Shown here: in pieces, positions 7,162-14,273 of the stretch
Layout of the letters: every line of letters begins with the position of its first letter
Position numbering within the stretch: position 1 is the stretch's first letter
From: Sabulitectum sp964386635
Lineage (GTDB): Bacteria; Fermentibacterota; Fermentibacteria; Fermentibacterales; JCC-6
Reading direction: 5' to 3'
Assembly: GCA_964386635.1 (NCBI GenBank)
Contig: CAYLRO010000049.1
Span: forward strand, 1 to 17,308
DNA length: 17,308 nt
Notes under the pieces: generated by a model
The model's input: the letters and a program-made list of their open reading frames with translations, nothing else
The model's database searches: none
Told to the model about the DNA's origin: nothing
Translations under genes and position numbers: made by a program

Positions 7162-8022
7162 ATGCTTGCGCTTCTGATTCTCACCGCTGGTCTTCAGGTA
7201 CATGAATGGGGGGTAATTACTCAAGACCCGATTGCCCTCACCGGATTCAGAGCAGACAACCAGCCGGGTGTTGAAGTTCCAGTAAATGAACTTGAAGACA
7301 GAGCACCTGTTCTGTACTTCCATGGTGACCCGTGTACAATTGACCTGAGAATCACTTTCCCGAATATGGGATATGCAACTGAGCTGCTCCCGGAACCGTC
7401 AGAGGGGGGAGTTAACTCAACCTACGCTGTCTGGAATGATCTTGAGCTTTCAGACCAGCCCGGCTGCAGAACCGACTACGGATGGGCCAACTGGACCCAA
7501 TGCAGTTTTCCCGTTCCTCTCTGGCGCCAGGTGGAAGCTCTGGAGATAATTTCCGGCAGCTTCAATGACCGCTTCATTTACTATGAATGCGCTCCCGGCT
7601 CTCCGGGAGATCTTCCATTCATCAATCAGTCAGGGAATCAGTCCATGAGAATGCCTTATGGAGAAATCCCCTGCATTGTACTCACATCCTCTCAGGGTAT
7701 GCCCATGTATGGAGTGTTTACACTGGCTGAAATACTTACCAGCATACCAAAAGGTCTTCAGTTCCTTGATGAACCTGCAGTTCTCCGGCGGGAGGTCAAC
7801 AGGTGGGCTGAAGGTATACTGAACGAAGATGAGTTCAATGCTTTCTGGAACACATGGGAAAGTGATTTCCTTCAGAGCTCCTCTGAACAGGTGATGATTC
7901 TCTATCCGGTACCGGAAGAAACACTGAACGGAATAGCTCTCATTGAAGTTGTTCCCGACATTGATATTAGCGTGGAGATCAGCAGATTCATAGTTGCTGA
8001 GCTGCCATACAGAACCGAATAG
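7162..8022 (+). CDS. Secreted EWGV-motif protein, copy 3 (unknown function)
   Basis: This 286-residue protein is the third and shortest copy. The hydrophobic leader is only about ten residues (L-A-L-L-I-L-T-A-G) with no positive charge, and L-Q-V-H-E-W-G-V-I-T follows at 11-20. The motif would thus lie at or next to the mature N-terminus. An in-frame TGA at 7153-7155 excludes an earlier start, so the short leader is real. A-P-V-L-Y-F-H-G, W-R-Q-V-E, F-I-Y-Y-E-C-A-P-G and A-F-W-N-T-W follow in family order. It has five cysteines in the mature part, against one in copy 1. It starts one base after copy 2 with AAGGGTG as ribosome binding site, so the array is one transcript. Function unknown. Confidence 0.78.
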   Translation: MLALLILTAGLQVHEWGVITQDPIALTGFRADNQPGVEVPVNELEDRAPVLYFHGDPCTIDLRITFPNMGYATELLPEPSEGGVNSTYAVWNDLELSDQPGCRTDYGWANWTQCSFPVPLWRQVEALEIISGSFNDRFIYYECAPGSPGDLPFINQSGNQSMRMPYGEIPCIVLTSSQGMPMYGVFTLAEILTSIPKGLQFLDEPAVLRREVNRWAEGILNEDEFNAFWNTWESDFLQSSSEQVMILYPVPEETLNGIALIEVVPDIDISVEISRFIVAELPYRTE

Positions 8023-8028
8023 ATTAAC

Positions 8029-8051
8029 GGGGATGGCCAACTGCCATCCCC
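8029..8051 (+). terminator. Hairpin between convergent genes, probable terminator
   Basis: GGGGATGGC and GCCATCCCC form a perfect 9-bp stem around a five-base loop, seven bases after the stop of EWGV copy 3 and 14 bases from the stop of the DUF481 gene on the other strand. Neither side has a good T-tract, so it may act weakly in both directions or protect the 3' ends of the transcripts. The position between convergent genes supports a terminator. Confidence 0.6.
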
Positions 8052-8064
8052 TGTCTGTTCCCTG

Positions 8065-8760
8065 CTAAAGATCGTATCTGAGCTGAATCCTTACAGCAGT
8101 ATCGGTTTTTTCATTACCCTCAACCGGCGGCAGGTTGTAATGGGTGATCTCGAACCCGGTACTGAATGAGAGACTTCCGGTAATTGCAGAACTGGCTTCG
8201 AGAAGGCTTCCAATGAAATAGTTTTCAGAATCGTTGAAGTCCCCTGTGATCCTTGCAGTTTCAGTAACAGTCCACGCTTCAGTGGCCAGCCACTCTGCAG
8301 CTGCTCCTGAGTACCAGGTAGCAGTCTCAAGGGTGATCTCTTCTGTATTCTCCCGTGAAAGGTAACCGCCACCGGCTTCAAGGGAAGCGGTGAAAGTTTC
8401 TGCCGATATCAGTTCACGGCCAAGACCTGCAGTTGCCCCGTACTCGTAATTAACGCCTGAAAATTCATCCTGAAACCAGTATGCCCGGGAAGCGGCATAA
8501 TTCTTGTCAGACAGGCTGTACTTCAGAGAACCTTCACTGAAATACTTCTCAAGATAGGCAACATCATTCTGGCTTCCGTAGGATGTAAGAAACACAAATC
8601 CGGTTTCCAGTGCCTCTGACGGGTTGCCGGACACATCAAGACCGGCATCCAGCTGCTGCACATCACTGTTACCGGAGGTGAGCAGGCCTCCCAGGCTGAC
8701 TGTACTGTCGAATGCAAAAGCCGCTGTTGCTGCAAGTGCCAGGATAAGAACAACTTTCAT
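8065..8760 (-). CDS. DUF481-family outer-membrane protein
   Basis: This is a 231-residue protein with a clear signal peptide (cleavage expected after A-F-A at residue 16). The repeated alternating strands end in a terminal R-Y-D-L, as expected for an outer-membrane beta barrel. The mature start S-T-V-S-L-G-G-L-L-T-S-G-N-S-D matches the 'G...T.GN[ST]D' opening that is characteristic of DUF481 (YdiY-like) proteins, and the length fits. The biological role of DUF481 proteins is not established. The ribosome binding site GGAAGGGGA is good. It starts 19 bases after the stop of the C25 peptidase gene on the same strand, so the two probably share a transcript. The link may be no more than a common surface location. 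Confidence 0.85.
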   Translation of the reverse strand: MKVVLILALAATAAFAFDSTVSLGGLLTSGNSDVQQLDAGLDVSGNPSEALETGFVFLTSYGSQNDVAYLEKYFSEGSLKYSLSDKNYAASRAYWFQDEFSGVNYEYGATAGLGRELISAETFTASLEAGGGYLSRENTEEITLETATWYSGAAAEWLATEAWTVTETARITGDFNDSENYFIGSLLEASSAITGSLSFSTGFEITHYNLPPVEGNEKTDTAVRIQLRYDL

Positions 8761-8779
8761 GAGTTTCCCCTTCCAGAGG

Positions 8780-10825
8780 TTATCTTGTTACAACTACTCT
8801 GACATTATCGAATGAACTTCCCTGGCTCAACCTGGCAAAGTAAACCCCGGGTTGAACGCCATCACCGGTATCTGTGTTCCAGAGAACTGTACCGGAAGTG
8901 TTTACATCCTCAGCCCATACCTGCCTGCCGGAAACATCATAAATTCTCAGTTCCCCGGAACCTGCTCCCAGTGAAGCAGAAAAAGAAACCGCTGCTCCAG
9001 ACGCAACCGGATTAGGCCACGGTCCCTCCAGCCTGACTGCTACAGATTCTATCTCTGCAAGACTCTCTTCTGCAATACCTGTCCCGCAGCCGGCAGGAAC
9101 AAGGGTTGGATCATGGTATCCGTGCCAGTCCATCAGGCAGTAAAGCTCCCTGTCGTATCCACCTGTCCAGAGAGGTACTCTTCTGTCCTTGGCTGTTGCG
9201 AAAGCCTCTCCTATCATTGTATTTCCCAGCTGGAAAACCTCTTCAGTAAGGTAAACGCACATCCACTCGCTTATACCCATCTCAGGAAGATATCCCTCCC
9301 AGCCGTAGCTGGTGTTGAACATCACCGAAACCGCCCCGCCGTTTCCGTTGTGCCACAATGCCTCTGCGCAGCACTCACCTGACTGGAATGCTCCAGGATG
9401 ACATCCTATGCTGTGGTGGATACCGGCCATATTGCCGTTGGTAAGCCCCTGTGCGATGGAGTTTGTCATCATTGAAGAAGGTGACCCCTGCCAGTAGATC
9501 CCTGTTGTGTTACCGTGCCCGGCGTAGTGCACCCAGTTCGTTCCAGAGTTGATTATGTCTGTGGGAGTTGTGTATCCGTCGGAGTATTTTGCCGTTTCAT
9601 ATGCTTTGTTTATCTCCCACCCTGCTGGAAGGTTCACAGCAATGGAATCGCAGACCTTTGCACCGGTATACCCGGTAAACAGACCGGCTCCGCAGAGCAT
9701 GGCAGTTGTCTGCCAGTCTCCTGCCGGAGGTGATACTTCATACATGATAGTTCTCTGGACAAACAGAGCAGCCTCATCGGCATTATCAAAGAGAGCCCTT
9801 CCAACTGCTATATCTGAGTAGAGATCAAGATCGTCATTTGTCTGACCGTAATTGTGGTCCCCGCTGGCATCCCATGTGCCGTCAAGATCAGAGTAGTAGA
9901 GATCTGCCGGGGCATTGTCCGTGTAGCCCTCACAGGAAAGGTTCACATTTCTTGCAGGCACAACGGTCTGATCACCGGCCAGCAGCACATACTGCAGTCC
10001 ATCACTTGTGTACCTGTCAATTATGTAGTTACGAATCTTCTCTGCATCGTCATATCCTGATGAGGAAGCAACAATATCACTCACATACACAAGCTCTGTC
10101 TGAATCCCCTGGGTGATTTTGAAAGCTGTAAATGCCGTGAATGAATCAGAATAATCTGTTGATGTTATCACCAGCATATCCACCGCGTCCCGGCCTGTTG
10201 ATGCCGGGGCATTACAAAGAATGTCCTCCGGATTGTCCACCCAGCCTGCCAGTTGCGCCGCTGCTCCTGTAACCTGCCCTGGAGATGCGCATGGAGAAGA
10301 GCCTGTTTCCCACCTTACCGTGTACTCAATATCTGTGTTGTACAGAAACTCCCTGGAAACCGGATTGTACTGAACCGGATAGAGGAGAAAACTCACAAGG
10401 GTAAAACCTCCCTTGTTGCCGGTTCTCACATTCCCAATCGGCTCACCTGGCCAGAAATTGTCTGATCTGTAGATATCAGGATTCGCAATTATTCTCTCCG
10501 GAGTCGATGCTGTTCTGCTGAAAGGCCTTGGATTGGCTGCCGGCTGCAGAACACCGGAAACCGGGGAAACTGCATCAGACAGAACTGAAGAACTTACCGC
10601 TACATTGCCGGCACCGGCAGGAAGAACCAGAGTTACCGGTCTCACAGGAAGCACAGGTTCTCCGGGACTGCCGAATGAAACACAACCTGGAATGGATATC
10701 CTGAGATAGCCTTCTCTCTCTGAAAACTGAAGATCCTGGTCTGTGAAAGAAACAGTTCGGGTCATTTCCCCGGCCACTGCACAGGCTAAAGTAAATGAAA
10801 TCAGTAGAATGCAGGCATGTTTCAC
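8780..10825 (-). CDS. Secreted C25 (gingipain-like) cysteine peptidase with C-terminal sorting domain
   Basis: This 681-residue exported protein belongs to the peptidase family C25. I chose the GTG at 10825 because GGAGG lies five bases upstream and it gives a clean signal peptide (M-K-H-A-C-I-L-L-I-S...); the in-frame TTG at 10837 lies inside the ribosome binding site region. After a propeptide-like region of about 200 residues, the catalytic domain starts near residue 215 (D-M-L-V-I-T). It contains Y-V-L-L-A-G-D, the catalytic histidine in H-Y-A-G-H-G (about 434-439), the nucleophile cysteine in S-I-G-C-H-P-G-A-F (Cys about 475) and H-D-P-T-L at its end. The last 75 residues (P-N-P..., R-I-Y-D-V-S-G-R, G-V-Y-F-A-R-L) are a FlgD-like Ig fold of the type used as a type IX secretion or surface-anchoring signal. 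It is likely a surface or secreted protease. Confidence 0.92.
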   Translation of the reverse strand: MKHACILLISFTLACAVAGEMTRTVSFTDQDLQFSEREGYLRISIPGCVSFGSPGEPVLPVRPVTLVLPAGAGNVAVSSSVLSDAVSPVSGVLQPAANPRPFSRTASTPERIIANPDIYRSDNFWPGEPIGNVRTGNKGGFTLVSFLLYPVQYNPVSREFLYNTDIEYTVRWETGSSPCASPGQVTGAAAQLAGWVDNPEDILCNAPASTGRDAVDMLVITSTDYSDSFTAFTAFKITQGIQTELVYVSDIVASSSGYDDAEKIRNYIIDRYTSDGLQYVLLAGDQTVVPARNVNLSCEGYTDNAPADLYYSDLDGTWDASGDHNYGQTNDDLDLYSDIAVGRALFDNADEAALFVQRTIMYEVSPPAGDWQTTAMLCGAGLFTGYTGAKVCDSIAVNLPAGWEINKAYETAKYSDGYTTPTDIINSGTNWVHYAGHGNTTGIYWQGSPSSMMTNSIAQGLTNGNMAGIHHSIGCHPGAFQSGECCAEALWHNGNGGAVSVMFNTSYGWEGYLPEMGISEWMCVYLTEEVFQLGNTMIGEAFATAKDRRVPLWTGGYDRELYCLMDWHGYHDPTLVPAGCGTGIAEESLAEIESVAVRLEGPWPNPVASGAAVSFSASLGAGSGELRIYDVSGRQVWAEDVNTSGTVLWNTDTGDGVQPGVYFARLSQGSSFDNVRVVVTR

Positions 10826-10945
10826 TTCGTCCTCCAATGATTGATGTTTGTGGTAAGAGAACAGAAAAGAGCTGTCGGGTCAAGCCGGTTTCGCTGCAGA
10901 CTTTACAGCAAAGACTGGATGTAAAGATATGCGAAAACAACATTG

Positions 10946-10976
10946 AAAAAAATGAGGGCCTGCGGTTTACAGACCC
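10946..10976 (-). terminator. Rho-independent terminator of the small membrane protein gene
   Basis: Read on the minus strand, GGGTCTG and CAGGCCC pair (seven pairs, one of them G-U) around a seven-base loop. A run of seven T follows three bases later (10952-10946). It lies 36 bases after the stop of the small membrane protein gene and so separates that gene from the C25 peptidase operon. The remaining sequence down to 10838 must hold the promoter of the C25 operon; a TTGACC occurs there, but I see no convincing -10 box at the right distance. Confidence 0.8.
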
Positions 10977-11011
10977 CCACTTTGGACTGAGGACTGAAAT
11001 TCAGTTCAAGG

Positions 11012-11446
11012 TTACTCTACCTCAACTGAAGTAACTCCGGTAATCGAATTCGCTTTGTCCTCAAAGAGTTTTTTAACGGAATCACTGTTCAGTGTCACAA
11101 GTGTAAACACACCCAGAATGGTCCCCAGAGGCATGAAGATGCACAGTACTGCTCCCGCCACCAGGCAGAGCTGATACTTCTCCTGCTTTTCAATGTTCTT
11201 TCCAGCAAGGAAAATCATGTAGGCAATTCCCCATCCCACGAGGATTATCAATCCGGCTATAAGAGCGAAAAACCCGCCCATGAGACCCAGAGCCGGCTCT
11301 TTTTCTGCAACTCCGCCAAAAATAAGTGAAAGCCCAACAGTCATATGTATCAGTGGGATGCATGACATGAGAGCTACAAGGGCAGCAAGAATAAAGTGAA
11401 AAATAGACAGAAGATGAAGAGTGTCTTTATCCGATGAAGCGGACAT
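11012..11446 (-). CDS. Small conserved membrane protein, four helices (unknown function)
   Basis: This is a 144-residue membrane protein with about four hydrophobic segments and no signal peptide. The pattern L-H-L-L-S-I-F-H-F near residue 10, I-P-L-I-H, a glycine-rich third segment with L-x-G-W, the short A-G-K-x-I-E loop and the C-terminal P-L-G-T-I-L-G-V-F-T-L-V-T-L are familiar to me from unnamed membrane proteins of planctomycetes and acidobacteria. That is recollection, not a search. The frame is open to 11524, but I chose the ATG at 11446 because GGGAGG lies seven bases upstream and the longer form would start within the palindrome-promoter region. It is transcribed divergently from the nitroreductase gene. 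Its role is unknown. Confidence 0.72.
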   Translation of the reverse strand: MSASSDKDTLHLLSIFHFILAALVALMSCIPLIHMTVGLSLIFGGVAEKEPALGLMGGFFALIAGLIILVGWGIAYMIFLAGKNIEKQEKYQLCLVAGAVLCIFMPLGTILGVFTLVTLNSDSVKKLFEDKANSITGVTSVEVE

Positions 11447-11486
11447 TTCAGTACCTCCCGGTATGTTCAGAGTTATATCATTCTGA

Positions 11487-11546
11487 AAACTAACCGATTT
11501 CGATGCCATGTCAAACTTTGACAACTATTGATATCTTTCTTTATTG
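11487..11546. promoter_or_regulatory. Divergent promoters around a 15-bp palindrome (candidate operator)
   Basis: The sequence TGTCAAACTTTGACA at 11509-11523 is a perfect palindrome with seven-base arms and one central base. Each arm contains an exact TTGACA -35 hexamer, one per strand, so the element lies at the back-to-back -35 boxes of two divergent genes. On the minus strand, TAGTTT (11492-11487) follows at 16 bases. On the plus strand the best -10 is a weak TTATTG (11541-11546) at 17 bases. A dimeric regulator bound here would block both promoters. The palindrome is directly seen; its role is inferred. Confidence 0.55.
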
Positions 11547-11567
11547 GTTAGAGGAAAGGAGATTAGA

Positions 11568-12332
11568 ATGAAAGCATGGATAAAGAATCGCCAGTTGATG
11601 AAGTCACATTTTGACTCTATGGGTGAAGAAACGTCTGACCAGGACTGCGGAATCAAACAGCCCCCTCTGGAACTGCCGTTTCCGGTACACAGTCAGGTTA
11701 TTGAGCTCCCTGATCCGGCTTCTGTGAAACTCTCCTGTCCTGATGTGAGAAATTGCATTCTCCATAGAAAAAGCCGAAGAAAGTATTCCAGTGAATCTGT
11801 TACTCTTCAGGAAATTTCCTTCATGCTCTGGGCTACCCAGGGAGTCAGGAAGATTGTTCCAGCCTACAGCAAAACAGGAAAGGCCACTCTGAGAACAGTC
11901 CCGTCTGCCGGAGCAAGACATCCGTTCGAGACATATCTTGCCGTGAGCAATGTGGATGGAATTGAGCCGGGTATTTACCGGTACTCTGCTCTGAATCACA
12001 CTCTCGCGTACCTCTTTCAGGAAGAGAATCTGCAGACAAAACTCACAAAAGCTTCAGTGGGTCAGAGCTTTGTGGGCAATGCTCCGGTAACATTCATATG
12101 GTCATGCAAACCCTACCACGGTGAATGGAGATACATGGGAGAATCTCACAAGGTTATGCTTCTGGATGCAGGCCATGTGTGCCAGAATCTCTATCTCGCT
12201 GCTGAAGCTCTCCAGCTTGGAATGGTGGCTATCGGCGCTTATTCGCAGAAGCTTATCGATGAGCTTCTCCATCTGGACGGCGAGGAGGAGTTCGTTATCT
12301 ACTATGCTCCTGCAGGGAGGGTCGAAAGCTGA
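11568..12332 (+). CDS. SagB-type nitroreductase-family oxidoreductase
   Basis: This is a 254-residue FMN-dependent oxidoreductase of the SagB/ThcOx branch of the nitroreductase superfamily. It shows H-R-K-S-R-R-K-Y followed by L-Q-E-I-S-F-M-L-W-A-T-Q-G, then the FMN-site signature R-T-V-P-S-A-G-A-R-H-P, P-G-I-Y-R-Y, and D-A-G-H-V-C-Q-N-L-Y-L-A-A-E-A-L-Q-L-G in the C-terminal half. In peptide-modifying clusters SagB oxidises azolines to azoles, but no cyclodehydratase or precursor peptide is encoded nearby, so it is better regarded as one of the many stand-alone family members with unknown substrate. The frame is open to a TTG at 11544. I chose the ATG at 11568 because AAAGGAG lies six bases upstream. 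It stands alone, divergent from the small membrane protein. Confidence 0.88.
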   Translation: MKAWIKNRQLMKSHFDSMGEETSDQDCGIKQPPLELPFPVHSQVIELPDPASVKLSCPDVRNCILHRKSRRKYSSESVTLQEISFMLWATQGVRKIVPAYSKTGKATLRTVPSAGARHPFETYLAVSNVDGIEPGIYRYSALNHTLAYLFQEENLQTKLTKASVGQSFVGNAPVTFIWSCKPYHGEWRYMGESHKVMLLDAGHVCQNLYLAAEALQLGMVAIGAYSQKLIDELLHLDGEEEFVIYYAPAGRVES

Positions 12333-12436
12333 AGTCACAAGCGCTTTGAATTCAAAAGACTTGCTGCGCGCCAATCTCTGAAACATTGTTATCCTGTTGG
12401 CAAAGTATTCTATCAGTTTCAATCTAAGGGGTAACT

Positions 12437-12874
12437 ATGAATAAACTTGCAGGAACAAAATCTGTTACGAAACTCCTGCTTCTACTGATTCTGACTCTCC
12501 TCTCCTGTTCTAAAGAAGATGACTATCCGATTTTCTACACCAATGACGATGGAAGAATTGTCGTGGCAGAAAATTCTCTCAGAGAGCTTATAGCTGTCTG
12601 CCAGGAGAGTTCTGAAAATTATGTGTGGAATCAGGAGACCCTGATCCTTACAGTAGGCGAGATTGATGAGGAAATAGAGATGTTCGGCGATCCCCCGGAC
12701 ATGCAGTACATCCTTGAGTTTGAAAAGATCCCTGAAGGTCTCAGACTTACAAACGCAACGATGATCACAGGAGAGCATCATGTTCCGGAGGTAATGGGCT
12801 GTTCCGATATTGCACCTGAAGAACACCTTGTAATGAGATTATCTGCTGCGGTTAATCTGGACTGGTTCCTTTAA
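12437..12874 (+). CDS. Small putative lipoprotein (unknown function)
   Basis: This 145-residue protein has a charged N-terminus (K3, K8, K12), a run of leucines, and a lipobox L-L-S-C at 21-24. It should therefore be lipid-modified on Cys24 and held at a membrane. The mature part is acidic (S-K-E-D-D at its start, an E-I-D-E-E-I-E stretch in the middle) and resembles nothing I recognise. The ribosome binding site AAGGGG is adequate. It starts 104 bases after the nitroreductase stop. That gap contains a 12-bp palindrome TTTGAATTCAAA (12345-12356) and no clear terminator, so it may be either co-transcribed or separate. It ends four bases from the stop of the convergent radical SAM gene. Confidence 0.72.
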   Translation: MNKLAGTKSVTKLLLLLILTLLSCSKEDDYPIFYTNDDGRIVVAENSLRELIAVCQESSENYVWNQETLILTVGEIDEEIEMFGDPPDMQYILEFEKIPEGLRLTNATMITGEHHVPEVMGCSDIAPEEHLVMRLSAAVNLDWFL

Positions 12875-12878
12875 GGAT

Positions 12879-13817
12879 TCAGCGTTTGATCCGGTAAAAT
12901 ATCCCTCTTTCAAGTGAGATGGTCTCGATACGCTCTGAATTTTCAAGAGTAGAGAGGTACTTGTTCACTTCGTTCACATGAAGATTAAGCATCTCACTGA
13001 GGTCCTCCACGGTACAGGGGCGCCTTCCTATTGTTTCAAGAACCGCTTGTTCCGTATCCTGCCTGAAGGATGATTTCTTCCTGCGACAGGCAACAGAGGC
13101 GATTACTTCCAGCCCGGGAAGATCCCACTTGCGAATGAGATCCTCAAAGAAAGAAGAATCAGCCGGGACAAGTCCCTCTACCGCACCGGGGCGATCCAGG
13201 GTGTTAAGCTGAACATGATGGGGCTTGATTTCTGAAAGAGCCGCCCTGAGAGAATCCAGGTTTTCCCGGTCATCGTTGAATCCCGGCAGAATAAATACTT
13301 CCAGCATGATCTCACCTGAAAACTCCCGTTGAAAGTCCTTCAAACCTCTGATGTGTTCAGCAACTGTCAGTGACGGATGAGGTCTGTTGATCCTGTGAAA
13401 TGCACTCTCAGTAGCTGCATCAAGAGATGGCAGAACAAGATCTGCCCTGGAAAGCTCAAGCCTTACACCCGGATCCCCCATCAGTGTACCGTTAGTAAGT
13501 ACTGCAACAGGCAGAGACGGATGCCTGTCTTTAATGTGATCGATAACGTCACCGATCCGGCTGTTCAGCGTAGGCTCTCCGGAGCCGGAAAAAGTTACAT
13601 AATCGGGCATCTGATTGTGAGAGAAAAACTCATCAAGCTCTTCAATCACCTCTGAAAAAGGCACAAATTCCCTGCGATCTACAGTCAGACTGGTGGTTGC
13701 TCCGCATTCGCAGTAAACACAGTCCAGCGTGCATATCTTGTGTGGAACAAGATCAACTCCCAGAGAGGAGCCCAGCCTCCTGGAAGGAACAGGTCCAAAG
13801 AGATGTCTGTACTTCAT
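12879..13817 (-). CDS. Radical SAM protein with C-terminal winged helix (COG0731-like)
   Basis: This is a 312-residue radical S-adenosylmethionine enzyme. The N-terminus G-P-V-P-S-R-R-L-G-S-S-L-G-V-D (8-22) and C-T-L-D-C-V-Y-C (29-36), with the three cysteines that bind the 4Fe-4S cluster, match the COG0731 group. F-S-G-S-G-E-P-T-L near 94-102 is the SAM-binding GGE-type motif, and N-R-P-H-P-S-L follows later. The last 55 residues look like a winged-helix domain (L-S-E-M-L-N-L-H-V-N-E-V-N-K-Y-L), suggesting nucleic-acid or protein contact. COG0731 is related to the wyosine enzyme TYW1, but bacterial members have no settled substrate. The start codon overlaps the stop of the CGGC gene (TGATG), so translation is probably coupled. 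It is the last gene of a three-gene operon. Confidence 0.9.
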   Translation of the reverse strand: MKYRHLFGPVPSRRLGSSLGVDLVPHKICTLDCVYCECGATTSLTVDRREFVPFSEVIEELDEFFSHNQMPDYVTFSGSGEPTLNSRIGDVIDHIKDRHPSLPVAVLTNGTLMGDPGVRLELSRADLVLPSLDAATESAFHRINRPHPSLTVAEHIRGLKDFQREFSGEIMLEVFILPGFNDDRENLDSLRAALSEIKPHHVQLNTLDRPGAVEGLVPADSSFFEDLIRKWDLPGLEVIASVACRRKKSSFRQDTEQAVLETIGRRPCTVEDLSEMLNLHVNEVNKYLSTLENSERIETISLERGIFYRIKR

Positions 13818-14263
13818 CAGTTGTACGCCAGTCGCACTTCCTGCTCATCCATCACCGGGGCCAGAAGTTCCTTCCATTTTGCCCCCTGCCATGTTCCCAG
13901 CTCTGTATGGGTAAGCAGATATTTTTCGGGAATGGGGTGAGTTCCTGTTACAACTGGAATTCTGTACCTCTCCTCTATGTAACGTTTAAAGTACTCAATT
14001 CTCGGACAGGGGGGGTAGCCCACCAGAAGCCCTGTTGCAAGATGAATAACCTGAGCACCGTTATTAATCATCTCTTCAGGAACATACTCCACATTGCCCC
14101 CGGGGCAGCCGCCGCAGGTGGTGTATCCAACTACTTCCACATCCTGCTCAGGTGTGTATCTCTTGAAAGCTCCAGCTCTTTCCTGAATGGCCCTGAAACA
14201 CTTGCCGCCTCCGCAGTTATGGTAACGGTCACAGATGATTATTCCGATTTTGATTTTATCCAT
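13817..14263 (-). CDS. CGGC-domain protein
   Basis: This is a 148-residue CGGC-domain protein. It has C-D-R-Y-H-N-C-G-G-G-K-C-F at 11-23, T-T-C-G-G-C-P-G-G-N around residue 50, and a later Y-P-P-C-P-R. These cysteines are the family's defining positions and probably bind metal or an iron-sulfur cluster, although the biochemistry of the family is not settled. The last 30 residues (after the T-G-T-H-P-I-P element) extend beyond the conserved core. I chose the ATG at 14263 because GAGG lies eight bases upstream; an in-frame start at 14308 would overlap the upstream gene and has no such site. It begins ten bases after the metallo-hydrolase stop and its own stop overlaps the radical SAM start. Confidence 0.85.
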   Translation of the reverse strand: MDKIKIGIIICDRYHNCGGGKCFRAIQERAGAFKRYTPEQDVEVVGYTTCGGCPGGNVEYVPEEMINNGAQVIHLATGLLVGYPPCPRIEYFKRYIEERYRIPVVTGTHPIPEKYLLTHTELGTWQGAKWKELLAPVMDEQEVRLAYN

Positions 14264-14273
14264 TGAATTTACC

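Noticed and set aside
10826..10837. TTG at 10837 as start of the C25 peptidase
   Set aside because: The GTG at 10825 has GGAGG five bases upstream, and the TTG overlaps that ribosome binding site.
11447..11524. Longer form of the small membrane protein starting at 11524
   Set aside because: It would begin at the shared promoter palindrome and has no ribosome binding site; the ATG at 11446 has GGGAGG at the right distance.
11568..12332. SagB gene as part of a thiazole/oxazole-modified peptide cluster
   Set aside because: No cyclodehydratase (SagC/D) or precursor peptide is visible nearby.
12345..12356. TTTGAATTCAAA palindrome after the nitroreductase
   Set aside because: It is short and A/T-rich, with no T-tract or promoter at a useful distance, so chance is a fair explanation.
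13697..14266. 189-codon open frame on the plus strand
   Set aside because: It is the antisense of the CGGC and radical SAM genes, with no ribosome binding site and no recognisable domain.
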